This document shows positions 1-9,222 of a DNA stretch of 64,000 bases, in pieces. The DNA is from Streptomyces sp. Isolate_45 (lineage in GTDB: Bacteria; Actinomycetota; Actinomycetes; Streptomycetales; Streptomycetaceae). The stretch is from NCBI RefSeq assembly GCF_024721315.2, contig NZ_JANFAK020000005.1:45863-109862 (forward strand), in the 5' to 3' direction. The translations under genes and the position numbers were made by a program. Under the pieces are notes generated by a model. The model was not told where the DNA came from and ran no database searches. It was given only the letters and a program-made list of their open reading frames with translations. The stretch's first letter is position 1; every line of letters begins with the position of its first letter.

Positions 1-383
1 GCGAGGTCCGGCCGTCCCGCATGGTTCCAGCGCGAGGCATGTCGGTGGCACAGGGTGTTGGCGGCTCTGGCCCGATTGCATCCGGGGAGCACGCAGTCCA
101 GTACCTGATTGCGCTGACGCAGCCGCGCGTCGACCTGCACGGACCAGCTGTCCAGGTCGACCGGTCGGTCGGCTGCCACCCAGTGGTGATGGTGGGTGCG
201 ACAGAGCAGCAGCCTGCCCATGGTCAGCGTGGTCGGGCAGGACGGTATGCGGCACTCCCCCGGGAAGAACGTCGGGCTGTCACGAGGGGGACGGAACACG
301 TCGGCACGGAACTCCGGCCGGACCGTCTCCATCAGCTTCGCCAGAAGCCCAGCCGAGCCCCGGTGTATCTGGGGTGTGTTCAC
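1..383 (-). CDS. Second Tn554-type recombinase (TnpB-like), N-terminal part, runs off left edge
   Basis: Reading leftward from a GTG at 383, an open frame of 127 codons continues to the window edge without a stop. The GTG overlaps the stop of the tyrosine recombinase next to it in a GTGA arrangement, so the two are translationally coupled. The visible part carries two zinc-knuckle-like stretches: C-R-I-P-S-C followed by C-R-T-H-H-H-H, and C-V-L-P-G-C-N followed by C-H-R-H. Paired integrase genes with such a Cys/His N-terminus are typical of the TnpA/TnpB/TnpC recombinases of Tn554-like elements in actinobacteria; that family assignment is from memory of the type. The catalytic domain lies outside the window. 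Confident that it is coding, moderately confident of the family. Confidence 0.7.
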   Translation of the reverse strand, partial: MNTPQIHRGSAGLLAKLMETVRPEFRADVFRPPRDSPTFFPGECRIPSCPTTLTMGRLLLCRTHHHHWVAADRPVDLDSWSVQVDARLRQRNQVLDCVLPGCNRARAANTLCHRHASRWNHAGRPDL

Positions 384-1543
384 CGCTCTGACTTCCCGTC
401 CTTGATGACCCCAGCCGAGAGAAGCACCCTGCGATGATCTTCGACACTGAGGTGGCTGTAGATCTCCGCGGTCGTCTGCGAACTGGCGTGGCCGAGGAGC
501 TCGGCCACGACCTCGATCGGAACCTTGGCCCGCAGCAGTCGCGTGGCGTAGGTGTGCCGGCACGCGTGCGGCGAGAAATGGGCGATACCGGTCCACTTCT
601 TCAGGCGTCCCACGAGCTCGTTGACGTTCGCCCGGGTCATCGGGGAGCCGATCGGGGCACGGAAGAGGTTGACGAACACGAAGTCGCAGTCAAGAGCCCT
701 GTACTCGCTCTCCATGTAGGAGGCGTAGCGGTCGAACAGCTCCGGACTCACCGGAACGGTCCGACCCTTCATCCCCTTGACCCGAGCGCGGTTCGGATTG
801 TTCTCCCGCGGAACGATGTAGATCTCGCCCTTGCGGAGGTTGAGGTCGCTATGCCGCAGGCCCAGGGCCTCGCTGATCCGCAGACCCGAGTCGTCCAGGA
901 GGGCGATGAGGAACTGGTCCCGCCGCCGACTGCAGGCTCGCATCAGCCGCTGCACCTCGTCGCCGGTGAGGGTCTTGGGCGGGTTGCGGTGGGCGTGGAT
1001 GCGGATCGGGCTGTGCTCGACTTCCCCGCCGCGCTGGGTGTGCACCAACATCGGCATGTAGGTGCCGGTGGGCTGCCTGGCCAGCAGGTTTCCCAGCAGC
1101 GCGGGAACGCTCTCATCCCGCCGGGCGTGGAACCGGTAGAAGGACGCGAGCGCCGCCCTCTTCCGCTGCAGCGTGGTGTTCTCCAGCGCCGGACCGACAT
1201 CCGGCAGCACGAACACACCGGCCGCTCGGGCCGGCTTCGGCCGGCGCAGCCAGTCGAAGAACTGGGCAAGGACCTCCAGCCGCACCCGCCGGAAGTCCAG
1301 ACAGACCTGCTCCAGCCAGACGAAGAAGTCCCTCAGGTCGTAGGCGTAGCCCTGGACCGTGTTCGGCGACGCGCCCGTCGCGGACAGGTACGCAAGGAAG
1401 TCCTCCACGGCATCGACGGGCAAGCCGTCGTCTCCCACCACGGTGTACGAGAGCGGACCGTCATCGGACAGCCGCAGCCTCTGCACTGCGAACGACACAC
1501 CACACCCCAGGCCGATATGGACAGGCGAACAGAACCCGTCCAT
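380..1543 (-). CDS. Tyrosine recombinase/integrase (TnpA-like)
   Basis: A 387-residue site-specific tyrosine recombinase that would cut and rejoin DNA for integration or transposition. An N-terminal SAM-like core-binding domain (about residues 45-150, with the ASPNTVQGYAYDLRDF stretch) is followed by the catalytic domain. Catalytic residues are visible: Arg in SGLRISEALGLR, His-x-x-Arg in HACRHTYATRLL, His in LGHASSQTT and the nucleophile Tyr in AEIYSHLS. The start used is ATG 1543; GTG 1498 (VSFAVQRLRL) is a plausible alternative because family members often begin there. Its stop overlaps the start of the next recombinase gene, so both belong to one operon and probably to one mobile element whose other end is beyond the left edge. 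Confidence 0.9.
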   Translation of the reverse strand: MDGFCSPVHIGLGCGVSFAVQRLRLSDDGPLSYTVVGDDGLPVDAVEDFLAYLSATGASPNTVQGYAYDLRDFFVWLEQVCLDFRRVRLEVLAQFFDWLRRPKPARAAGVFVLPDVGPALENTTLQRKRAALASFYRFHARRDESVPALLGNLLARQPTGTYMPMLVHTQRGGEVEHSPIRIHAHRNPPKTLTGDEVQRLMRACSRRRDQFLIALLDDSGLRISEALGLRHSDLNLRKGEIYIVPRENNPNRARVKGMKGRTVPVSPELFDRYASYMESEYRALDCDFVFVNLFRAPIGSPMTRANVNELVGRLKKWTGIAHFSPHACRHTYATRLLRAKVPIEVVAELLGHASSQTTAEIYSHLSVEDHRRVLLSAGVIKDGKSER

Positions 1544-1768
1544 GAAGCACTGAAAGGCCCTTGGATGGCAGCGAGTTGGACGTCAAAGACACTCGGAAGA
1601 CTGATCGACATAGTCGAGGACGGCGGTGAACTGCTGCCGGGCGGCGAAGTCATCGAGCCTTCACCAGGGGCTTGCTGAACGCCGTATGAACCAGGGAACG
1701 GCCCCTCCACAGCAGCCGACTGCTGCCCCCTCGCCGAGGGGGAACGACAGCACATAGCCGCGCTGATG

Positions 1769-2500
1769 CCCGTCCGCGACCACATCGGCAGAACTCCGGG
1801 CGGCTCTCGCCGGCGTCATGTACGTCCTGCGAACCGGTGTTGCCTGGCGCGATGTCCCGGCCGAGACCGTGGGCTGTTCCGGAGTGACGGCCTCGCGCCG
1901 GCTGCGGGACTGGACCGAGGCCGGCGTCTGGCCACGCCTGCACGCCGCCCTTCTCGCCGAACTGCGCCGCGCGGACGCGTTGGACCTGGACGACTGCTCC
2001 GTGGACGGATCGCATGTCCGGGCCCTCAAAGGGGGGACCACGTTGGCCCCTCGCCCGTCGACCGCGCCCGCCCCGGCTCCAAGCACCACCTGATCGTCGA
2101 CCGCCACGGAACCCCGCTCGCCGTCACGCTCACCGGCGGCAACCGGCACGACGTCACCCAGCTCCTGCCGCTGCCGGGCACCGTCCCGCCGATCCGGGGC
2201 CTTCGCGGACGCCCGCGCCGCAAGCCCCGGCGCCTGTATGCGGACCGGGGCTACGACTTCGACAAGTACCGCCGCCTGCTGCGGAAGCGAGGCATCAAGC
2301 CGATGATCGCCCGACGCGGCGTCGCCCACGGCTCCGGACTGGGCAAAGTGCGCTGGGTGGTCGAGCGTGCCTTCGCGTGGCTGCACCAGTTCAAACGGCT
2401 CCGCACCCGCTACGAACGACGGGCCGAACTCCACCAAGGCCTGCTCGAACTGGCCTGCAGTCTCATATGCCTCCGCCGCCTACGCACCGCATCGCGGAGC
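1769..2500 (+). pseudogene. IS5-family (IS427-like) transposase, frameshifted and N-terminally short
   Basis: Two overlapping frames together give one DDE transposase. The first frame, open from about 1769, reads MYVLRTGVAWRDVP and then a conserved DWTEAGVWPRLHAALL stretch up to LDDCSVDGSHVRALKGG. The second frame continues with HLIVDRHGTPLAVTLTGGN (catalytic Asp region), LYADRGYDFDKYR and WVVERAFAWLHQFKRLRTRYE (catalytic Glu region). The switch is a -1 step at a run of AAAGGGGGG near 2028, a slippery site used for programmed frameshifting in some IS5 members, so the shift itself may be natural. The N-terminus lacks roughly 40-50 residues of the family and is preceded by an in-frame stop, so the element is probably dead. 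No terminal repeats were identified. Confidence 0.75.
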
Positions 2501-2502
2501 GG

Positions 2503-2904
2503 TCAGTTGGCTACGCTGAACCATCCCGGCCGCACCTCGTTCAGAAGCGGTTGCAGCGACCGCACCGCGGACCGCATGTCCTGATCCGTGACGTCAAGAG
2601 GCTCCGGCAGGTTCAGCCCGTACCGGCGCAGCCGCCAGAGGTCGAAGATTTCGCTCCCGTCGGCTGTGAAGTCGACATCGACCTCAGTGCCGTTGTCGCT
2701 CTCGAAGCGGCACCCTGCCCCGTGAACCGTGTAGGCGTAGGCGCCGATGTGACCAGTCCGACTGATCTGGCGCGAACGGACCAGGCCGAGGACATCTGCC
2801 AGTCGCTCAATCGACGGGATCGCCACCCTCATGGCTTCATCAATCGCGTTCAGAGCGCGGACATAACCAAGCACAAGGTCTCGCGCAGCCCCAACCCGTT
2901 CCAT
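2503..2904 (-). CDS. DUF6896-like hypothetical protein
   Basis: A 133-residue acidic protein starting MERVGAARDLVLGYVRALN. The body (residues 10-100) has the pattern of the DUF6896 family: an N-terminal helix, then HGAGCRFESDNGTEVDVDF and SEIFDLWRLRRYGLNL. The function of this family is not known to me; members often sit in accessory regions. The ATG at 2904 is preferred because AGGGGG lies about 10 bases upstream; an ATG at 2949 would add 15 residues. Its stop is immediately beside the end of the IS5 remnant. Family assignment is from pattern memory. Confidence 0.6.
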   Translation of the reverse strand: MERVGAARDLVLGYVRALNAIDEAMRVAIPSIERLADVLGLVRSRQISRTGHIGAYAYTVHGAGCRFESDNGTEVDVDFTADGSEIFDLWRLRRYGLNLPEPLDVTDQDMRSAVRSLQPLLNEVRPGWFSVAN

Positions 2905-3093
2905 ACGGCGCCATCCCCCCTGAGCCCGTGACTGAAGGGATTGTGCCATGAGGCCGCCAGCCTCTCCGCAGGACGGCATTCTGAAACGATCAGTAAGCCG
3001 GCCCCCAGCCGTGCGGCCGAACCCCGATGCCCGTGAAACCTGACCGGCGGACAACCGACTGCCCACAATCCGCCCCACGGCGATGGCGCAGAA

Positions 3094-3109
3094 GGGGCCG
3101 TCCGGCCCC
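3094..3109. promoter_or_regulatory. Palindrome upstream of phosphoketolase, candidate DevR-type box
   Basis: GGGGCCG-TC-CGGCCCC is a perfect inverted repeat in the 310-base gap between the DUF6896-like gene and the phosphoketolase. The general shape (G-run, short spacer, C-run) resembles DosR/DevR sites, and a devR gene lies 3 kb downstream. A related sequence, GGGCCGTCCGGGCC, lies at 5601-5614 before the cyclic-nucleotide-binding gene. The rest of this gap shows nothing else I can name. The link to DevR is inference. Confidence 0.35.
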
Positions 3110-3215
3110 CGCAGGGGGGCCGATCCTGCCCTTCCCGCCCCGGCCCCACGAGAGCAGCGTGTCAGGCATCGGCCAAGCCGACGCATGCCCCGGCCCGCGG
3201 TCCGAAGGAGTATTC

Positions 3216-5576
3216 ATGACCACGTACCGAATCTCGGAGCTTGACGCGCACTGGCGCGCCGCGAACTACCTGGCCGCCGGCCAGATCTACCTCTTGGACA
3301 ACCCGCTGCTCACGGAGCCGCTGCGGCCGGAACACATCAAGCCCCGGCTGCTCGGGCATTGGGGCACCGCACCCGGCCTGAACTTCGTCCACACCCACCT
3401 CAACCGGGTGGTCAAGGAGCGATCGCTGGAGGCGCTGTGCGTCTGGGGGCCCGGCCACGGCGGGGCCGCCGTGCTCGCCAACTCCTGGCTGGAGGGCACG
3501 TACAGCGAGACCTACCCGGACATCGGCCGCGACGCGGACGGGATGCGCAAGCTGTTCCGGCAGTTCTCCTTCCCAGGCGGCGTCCCCAGCCACGTCGCGC
3601 CGGAGACGCCGGGGTCCATCCACGAGGGCGGGGAGCTCGGCTACTCGCTGGCCCACGCGTACGGGGCCGCCTTCGACCATCCCGGACTGCTGGTGGCCTG
3701 CGTCATCGGCGACGGCGAGGCGGAGACGGGGCCGCTGGCCGCTTCCTGGCACTCCAACAAGTTCCTGGACCCGGTCCACGACGGCGCCGTCCTGCCGGTC
3801 CTGCACCTCAACGGCTACAAGATCGCCAACCCGACCGTGCTGTCGCGCATCCCCGAGGCGGAGCTCGACGCACTGCTGCGCGGCTACGGGCACGACCCCC
3901 TCTACGTTTCCGGCAGCGACCCCGCCCTCGTCCACCCGGCCATGGCCAGGGCCCTTGACCAGGCCCTCGACCGCATCCACACCATCCAGGGGGAAGCGCG
4001 GCCCACGGGTACGGATCCCGGCAATGAGCGCGCGCGGTGGCCGATGATCGTGCTGCGGACCCCCAAGGGCTGGACGGGGCCGGCGACCGTCGACGGCCTA
4101 CCGGTCGAGGGCACCTGGCGCGCACACCAGGTGCCGCTCGACGCGGTCCGCGAGGACCCCGCACACCTGCGCCAGCTGGAGGACTGGATGCGTTCCTACC
4201 GACCGGAGGAGCTCTTCGAGGCCGATGGCTGTCCTGCGGCCTCCGTGCTGGCCTGCGTACCGGAGGGTGGGCGGCGACTGGGCGCGAGTTCGTACGCCAA
4301 CGGCGGCCGGCTGCTGCGCTCGCTCCCCCTGCCCGGCCTCGACGCGCACGCCGTCCCCGTGGAGAAGCCCGGCAGCACCCTGCACGAGCCGACCCGCGTC
4401 CTGGGACGCTACCTCGCGCAGATCATGAGGGACACGGCCGGACGGCGGGACTTCCGGGTCTTCGGACCGGACGAGACCGCGAGCAACCACCTCGACGATC
4501 TGTACGACGTGACGGGCAAGGCCTGGCAGGGCCTGACGGAACCCACCGACCGGAACCTGTCCCCGGACGGCCGGGTCATGGAGATCCTCTCCGAGCACGT
4601 GTGCCAGGGCTGGCTGGAGGGGTACCTCCTGACCGGCCGCCACGGCCTGTTCTCCACGTACGAGGCCTTCGCCCACATCGTCGACTCGATGGTCGGCCAG
4701 CACATCAAATGGCTCAAGAGCGCACGCGAGCTGAGCTGGCGGGCGCCCATCGCCTCGCTCAACTACCTGCTCACCTCGCACGTCTGGCGCCAGGACAGCA
4801 ACGGCTTCTCCCACCAGGACCCCGGATTCGTCGACCACGTCCTCAGCAAGAGTCCCGGTGTCGTGCGCGTCTACCTGCCGCCGGACGCCAACACCCTCCT
4901 CGCCGTGGCCGATCACGCCCTGCGCGACCGCGACCAGGTCAACGTCATCGTCGCCGGCAAACAGCCCTGCCACGACTGGTTGTCCATGGACGAAGCACGC
5001 TCACACGTGGCACGCGGCGCCGGAATCTGGGAGTGGGCCGGCACGGACGACGGGGCCCAGGAGGTCGACGTCGTTCTGGCCTGCGCCGGAGACGTGCCGA
5101 CCCTGGAGGTGCTCGCCGCCACCGCCCTGCTGCGCCGACACCTACCGGATCTGGCCGTGCGCGTGGTCAACGTCGTCGACATCGCCCGCCTGATGCCGCG
5201 GGAGGAGCATCCGCACGGGATGACCGACACGGAGTACGACGCGCTCTTCACCACCGACAGGCCCGTCGTCTTCGCCTACCACGGCTATCCGTGGCTGATC
5301 CACCGCCTTGCCTATCGCCGGACCGGCCATCCGAACCTGCACGTCCGCGGCTACAAGGAGTCCGGTACGACCACCACCCCCTTCGACATGGTCGTCCGCA
5401 ACGACCTCGACCGCTATCGGCTCGTCATGGACGTCATCGACCGCGTCCCCGGCCTCGCCGGGCGGGCGGCGGGCCTGCGGCAGAGCATGTCCGACCAGCG
5501 GATCCGCCACCACGACTGGATCCGCCTCCACGGAACCGACCTGCCGGAGGTGGCCGACTGGTCCTGGCCCTACTGA
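3216..5576 (+). CDS. xfp: Xylulose-5-phosphate/fructose-6-phosphate phosphoketolase
   Basis: A 786-residue thiamine-diphosphate enzyme that splits xylulose 5-phosphate (and usually fructose 6-phosphate) with phosphate to acetyl phosphate plus glyceraldehyde 3-phosphate or erythrose 4-phosphate. The length matches the family. Visible family features include the N-terminal [26 protein letters not shown] (residues 78-85), the diphosphate-binding GDGEAETGP (165-173) and HQDPGFVDH. The ATG at 3216 follows GAAGGAG with a 5-base gap; the frame is open for 63 codons further upstream, but that stretch reads as non-coding. It sits beside a cyclic-nucleotide-binding protein and DevR/DevS genes. In mycobacteria and streptomycetes phosphoketolase genes often belong to the dormancy/hypoxia set, so an oxygen-responsive role is plausible. 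Confidence 0.95.
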   Translation: MTTYRISELDAHWRAANYLAAGQIYLLDNPLLTEPLRPEHIKPRLLGHWGTAPGLNFVHTHLNRVVKERSLEALCVWGPGHGGAAVLANSWLEGTYSETYPDIGRDADGMRKLFRQFSFPGGVPSHVAPETPGSIHEGGELGYSLAHAYGAAFDHPGLLVACVIGDGEAETGPLAASWHSNKFLDPVHDGAVLPVLHLNGYKIANPTVLSRIPEAELDALLRGYGHDPLYVSGSDPALVHPAMARALDQALDRIHTIQGEARPTGTDPGNERARWPMIVLRTPKGWTGPATVDGLPVEGTWRAHQVPLDAVREDPAHLRQLEDWMRSYRPEELFEADGCPAASVLACVPEGGRRLGASSYANGGRLLRSLPLPGLDAHAVPVEKPGSTLHEPTRVLGRYLAQIMRDTAGRRDFRVFGPDETASNHLDDLYDVTGKAWQGLTEPTDRNLSPDGRVMEILSEHVCQGWLEGYLLTGRHGLFSTYEAFAHIVDSMVGQHIKWLKSARELSWRAPIASLNYLLTSHVWRQDSNGFSHQDPGFVDHVLSKSPGVVRVYLPPDANTLLAVADHALRDRDQVNVIVAGKQPCHDWLSMDEARSHVARGAGIWEWAGTDDGAQEVDVVLACAGDVPTLEVLAATALLRRHLPDLAVRVVNVVDIARLMPREEHPHGMTDTEYDALFTTDRPVVFAYHGYPWLIHRLAYRRTGHPNLHVRGYKESGTTTTPFDMVVRNDLDRYRLVMDVIDRVPGLAGRAAGLRQSMSDQRIRHHDWIRLHGTDLPEVADWSWPY

Positions 5577-5600
5577 GCGCCCGCTCGGGGTGAGAGGGGT

Positions 5601-5614
5601 GGGCCGTCCGGGCC
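5601..5614. promoter_or_regulatory. Repeat of the phosphoketolase-promoter motif before the cNMP-binding gene
   Basis: GGGCCGTCCGGGCC shares its first 11 bases with the palindrome at 3094-3109. It lies 79 bases before the next start codon. The right arm is less symmetrical here. A shared regulator is inference. Confidence 0.25.
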
Positions 5615-5692
5615 GACGAGGGTACCGAACGGCCCTTCCCGGGCCGGCCGCCACCGGCGGAGGGTGGAGGTGTACCCGAACGGAGAACCGCC

Positions 5693-6178
5693 ATGAGCAC
5701 CTCCTCCCTCCACCGGCTCACGTCCTCCCCCGACCGCTTCACCCGCGCCCTGTCCCCGGAGCACCGTGGCAGCCTGCTGGCATTGGCCCACGAGAAGAAC
5801 TTCCCCGCCGGCGCACGCCTGTTCAACCAGGGCGGGCACACCAGCCATTTCTGGGTCATCCGGTCGGGCAGTGTCGGCATGGACGTGCACGTGCCCGGCA
5901 GGCAGGCCGCGGTGGTCGAGACGGTCGGCCCCGGCGAGCTCGTCGGCTGGTCCTGGCTGTTCCGCCCCTACACCTGGCACTTCGGCGCCGAGGCCATGAC
6001 ACCGGTACGCACCGACGAGTTCGACGCCGACGCCGTGCGCATGCTGATGAACTCCGACCCCGCACTCGCCTCCGAGATGTGGCAGTGGGTGGGTCAGGTG
6101 CTCGCCCACCGGCTCATATCCGCCCAGGTCCGCCTCCTCGACCTGTACGCGCCCCACGGCAGCGGAAGCAGCATCTGA
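5693..6178 (+). CDS. Cyclic-nucleotide-binding-domain protein, single domain
   Basis: A 161-residue protein that is almost only a cNMP-binding beta-roll (residues 15-125). The segments FPAGARLFNQGGHTSHFWVI, SGSVGMDVHV and VGPGELVGWSWLF match the fold; no helix-turn-helix follows, so unlike Crp/Fnr proteins it has no DNA-binding domain of its own. It probably acts as a sensor or partner protein. The ATG is preceded by GGAG. It lies between phosphoketolase and devR in the same direction. Single-domain proteins of this type are common next to DevR/DevS in streptomycetes. The ligand cannot be read from the sequence. Confidence 0.85.
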   Translation: MSTSSLHRLTSSPDRFTRALSPEHRGSLLALAHEKNFPAGARLFNQGGHTSHFWVIRSGSVGMDVHVPGRQAAVVETVGPGELVGWSWLFRPYTWHFGAEAMTPVRTDEFDADAVRMLMNSDPALASEMWQWVGQVLAHRLISAQVRLLDLYAPHGSGSSI

Positions 6179-6222
6179 GACAATCGACCCCAGACGTATC
6201 CCGACCCGAGGGTGTGGCGCGG

Positions 6223-6912
6223 ATGTCCGATGCACCAGCTGCCACCCCGGCCCCCACCAGGGTCTTCCTCCTCGACGACCACGAGGTCGTCCGCCGGGGG
6301 CTCCACGATCTCCTGGACGCCGAGCCCGACATCGAAGTGGTCGGCGAAGCGGCCACGGCCGCACAGGCCCTGGCCCGGGGGCCGGCCCTGAAGCCGGATG
6401 TGGCGGTGCTCGACGTGCGGCTGCCCGACAGCGACGGCATCACCGTCTGCCGCGAACTGCGCTCTCGCATGCCCGATGTCGCCTGCCTCATGCTCACGTC
6501 CTTCGACGACGAGGACGCCCTCCTCGACGCCATCATGGCCGGCGCCGCCGGGTACGTCCTGAAGCAGATCAGGGGCTCCGACCTGGTCGCCGCCATCCGG
6601 ACGGTGGCGACGGGTCAGTCGATGCTCGACCCGGCGACGACCGCGCGCCTCATGCGCTCGCTGAGGGACCCCAGCGCCGGAAAGCCGCCCGAGGACCAGC
6701 GGCTGACGGTCCTCACCGAACGCGAGCGCGCCGTGCTGGAACTCGTCGGCGAGGGCCTCACCAACCGGCAGATCGGCAAACGGCTCTTCCTCTCGGAAAA
6801 GACGGTCAAAAACCACATCTCACGACTGCTGGCCAAGCTGGGAGTGGAGCGGCGCGTTCAGGCGGCGGTCATCGCCGCCGAGGTCCGCGAACGTGACGAA
6901 CCGGGCCGCTGA
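6223..6912 (+). CDS. devR: DevR/DosR-type response regulator, NarL/LuxR class
   Basis: A 229-residue two-component regulator. The receiver domain (residues 12-130) has the acidic pair Asp18-Asp19, phospho-acceptor Asp64 in LDVRLPD, the conserved Thr92 and Lys114. The C-terminal LuxR helix-turn-helix (about 160-220) reads LTERERAVLELVGEGLTNRQ and TVKNHISRLLAKLGV. It ends 9 bases from the end of the convergent DevS-type kinase gene, its likely partner. In mycobacteria DevR turns on the dormancy regulon under low oxygen, nitric oxide or carbon monoxide; phosphoketolase and universal stress genes nearby fit this. ATG 6223 is used; GTG 6214 is an alternative. Confidence 0.9.
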   Translation: MSDAPAATPAPTRVFLLDDHEVVRRGLHDLLDAEPDIEVVGEAATAAQALARGPALKPDVAVLDVRLPDSDGITVCRELRSRMPDVACLMLTSFDDEDALLDAIMAGAAGYVLKQIRGSDLVAAIRTVATGQSMLDPATTARLMRSLRDPSAGKPPEDQRLTVLTERERAVLELVGEGLTNRQIGKRLFLSEKTVKNHISRLLAKLGVERRVQAAVIAAEVRERDEPGR

Positions 6913-6921
6913 CGCCATCGC

Positions 6922-8640
6922 TCATTCGGGAGGGCCGAGCGGCACACGCCACTCCAGGCGGGTTCCACCGCCATCAGGGCGCGGCACGACCGACAGCCTG
7001 CCCCCGCGAACCTCCGCGCGCTCCGTCAGATTACGCAGCCCACTCCGGCTGCCACCAGCCGAAACACCCACACCATCATCACTCACCGTCACGACCACCG
7101 TGCCGTCCGCCACGGCGATGGTGACATCCGCCCGAGCCGCACGCGCATGCCGGGCGACGTTGCTGAGCGCCTCGACGAGAACGGCGACCACGTCCTCGGC
7201 AACCGGGGACGGCACATCGGTGTCGATCAGCCCCTCCATCCGCAGGGCGGGGGCGAAACCGAGCACCGCCGCCGCCTCACCCACGGCCCGCACCGCGCGG
7301 ACCCGGAGTCTGGCGGGGTGGCCCGGTTGCGCCTCGTGGTCGCGGAGTCCGAAGATGGTCGAACGGATGATCTTGATCGTCTCGTCCAGGTCGTCGATCG
7401 ACCGGCCCAGCCGCTCGGACGCCTCGGGATGCTCAACGAACCGCTGGGCGCTCTGCAGGGTCATCCCCGTCGCGAAGAGGCGCTGGATCGCGAGATCGTG
7501 CAGGTCGCGGGCAATCCGGTCACGGTCCGCGAGCAGGCTGACCTCCTCGGTGTCCCGGCGCCGGTCCGCCAGTTCCAGCGCCAGGGCGGCCTGCCCTGCG
7601 AACCCGGGCAGCGGCGCGACCTCGGCCGCGGCGAACGACGGGCGCCCGGTCCGCCGTGCCAGCATCAGCACCCCTCGCAGCATGTCCCGGGTGCCCACCG
7701 TGACCGCCACAGCCGGCCCGAAACCCGTCCAGACGTCCGACTGGACCGCGACCCGGGCATCGGCGGCCACCTCCGTGAAGGTGATCAGGCCGTCCCGCGC
7801 CGTGACCAGATCCGCGAGGATCCCCTCACTGCCCGGCAGGACGACGCCGCGGTGGGCCTCGGCCCCCTCCCCCAGGGCCAGCGAGCCGTGCAGCTCTCCG
7901 CTGGGCTCCACCTGATAGAAGACACACATCTCGGCCGAGATGATGGACCGGGCCCGGTCCATCATGCCCTCCAGGACCTTTATCTCGGAGGAGCCCGACA
8001 ACAGGGCGCTGGTGAAGTCGGAGTTCGCGGCCAGCCAGCGCTCCCGAAGCCGGACCTCCTCGTAGAGGCGGGCATTGTCGATGGCGACGCCGGCGGCGAC
8101 CGCGAGGGTCGCCAGGACCCCTTCGTCCTCCGCGTCGAAGGCCGTACCGCCGCGCTTCTCCGTCAGGTAGAGGTTGCCGAACACCTCGTCCCGGATCCGG
8201 ATCGGTACACCGACGAAGGAACGCATCGGAGGATGATGCTCCGGGAAGCCCGAGGAGGCCGCATGCTCCGACAGGTCCGCCAGGCGTAGCGGACGCGGGT
8301 GCCGGATCAGCTCACCCAGCAGTCCGTGGCCGGCCGGAAGGGCTCCGATCCGCGCCCGGAGCTGGTCACCGATGCCCACCGGGATGAACGCGGCGAGTCG
8401 CTCCTCGTCCCCCACCACGCCCAGCGCACCGTACTCCGCGTCCACGAGGACGACCGCGGCCTCCACGATCCCGCGCAACACCTGGGGCAGGTCCAGTTCC
8501 TGCCCCACCGACATGACGGCCTCAAGCAGCCCGTTCAGCCGGTCCCGGCTGCCCCGGGCGTCGGTGACCTGGGCCTGGAGCGCGTCCAGCCTCCGCTGCG
8601 GAACGCGGCTCCGTGGCGCGTCGCCATCGTCCCCGACCAT
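6922..8640 (-). CDS. devS: DevS/DosT-type GAF sensor histidine kinase
   Basis: A 572-residue sensor kinase without membrane segments. Two GAF domains (about 45-195 and 215-365) precede a HisKA_3 domain with the phospho-accepting His381 in RIARDLHDLAIQRLF and a C-terminal ATPase (EALSNVARHARA, VSDDGVGV, GLRNLTERA). The first GAF domain keeps the FPEHHPPMR segment (residues 132-140), which in M. tuberculosis DosS/DosT surrounds the proximal heme histidine, so heme-based gas sensing is likely. ATG 8640 is chosen because GGAGG lies 5 bases upstream; the open frame extends 103 codons further but reads as non-coding. It is convergent with devR. Confidence 0.92.
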   Translation of the reverse strand: MVGDDGDAPRSRVPQRRLDALQAQVTDARGSRDRLNGLLEAVMSVGQELDLPQVLRGIVEAAVVLVDAEYGALGVVGDEERLAAFIPVGIGDQLRARIGALPAGHGLLGELIRHPRPLRLADLSEHAASSGFPEHHPPMRSFVGVPIRIRDEVFGNLYLTEKRGGTAFDAEDEGVLATLAVAAGVAIDNARLYEEVRLRERWLAANSDFTSALLSGSSEIKVLEGMMDRARSIISAEMCVFYQVEPSGELHGSLALGEGAEAHRGVVLPGSEGILADLVTARDGLITFTEVAADARVAVQSDVWTGFGPAVAVTVGTRDMLRGVLMLARRTGRPSFAAAEVAPLPGFAGQAALALELADRRRDTEEVSLLADRDRIARDLHDLAIQRLFATGMTLQSAQRFVEHPEASERLGRSIDDLDETIKIIRSTIFGLRDHEAQPGHPARLRVRAVRAVGEAAAVLGFAPALRMEGLIDTDVPSPVAEDVVAVLVEALSNVARHARAARADVTIAVADGTVVVTVSDDGVGVSAGGSRSGLRNLTERAEVRGGRLSVVPRPDGGGTRLEWRVPLGPPE

Positions 8641-8801
8641 GGACACCTCCGGCGCCGTCAAGGGGCTCTGCGGATCCGCCCACTTCAGCGTAGTGCTTCC
8701 ACCAAAGCTGCCGGTCACTTTCCGGACCATGTGCGGCGGGCGGGAGGCGCCCGAGCCGATCCCGGCTCGATGCGGCCCAACGGCGACCGCCCAGGCCCCG
8801 C

Positions 8802-9222
8802 CTACACGCCCGGTATGGTGATCACCGGGCAGTTCGCGCGGTGCAGGAGCCCGTGGACGACCGATCCGAGTCGGATGCCCGTGTAGCCGCCCCTGCCCCG
8901 TCGGCCCACAATCAGGGCCAAGGCGTACTCCGCCGCCGCGGCCAGGCACTCCACCGGGTGCCGGTCGGGACCTCGCAGGTGAGCTTGACGTCCTGAAATT
9001 CCTCTGCCAAACCTCGGGCCGTGTCGGTCAGCATGCGGTGCTGGGCCCTCACGGCCGCCGTGTTCGACGTCGCCCACCACGACGATGGGGCAGGAGGCCT
9101 GCGCGGTGACGGGCAGCACGACGGAGGTACAGGGCTCGGCCGCCGGGGCCGACTCCCCGATCTCGGTCATCAGCGCAACGTCGGGCTGGATCTCGCCCCG
9201 ACACACGCACCGGAGCTCGATG
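8802..9222 (-). pseudogene. Universal stress protein, broken remnant
   Basis: Pieces of a two-domain UspA-type protein are spread over two frames. The first part ends with SVVLPVTAQASCPIVVVGD, the usual end of a first Usp domain. A second frame then gives MLTDTARGLAEEFQDVKLTC (about 8948-9035), and the original frame resumes at VECLAAAAEYALALIVGRRG and GSVVHGLLHRANCPVITIP at the C-terminus, with the ATP-binding G-x2-G-x9-G(S) pattern. Most of the first domain and the linker are missing, and a one-base shift occurs near 8960. Its neighbours (DevS and phosphoketolase) suggest it once belonged to the same stress set. Confidence 0.7.

Noticed and set aside
434..1678. Long plus-strand open frame across the integrase gene
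   Set aside because: It is the complement of a clear tyrosine recombinase, has no recognisable motifs and arises from high GC content.
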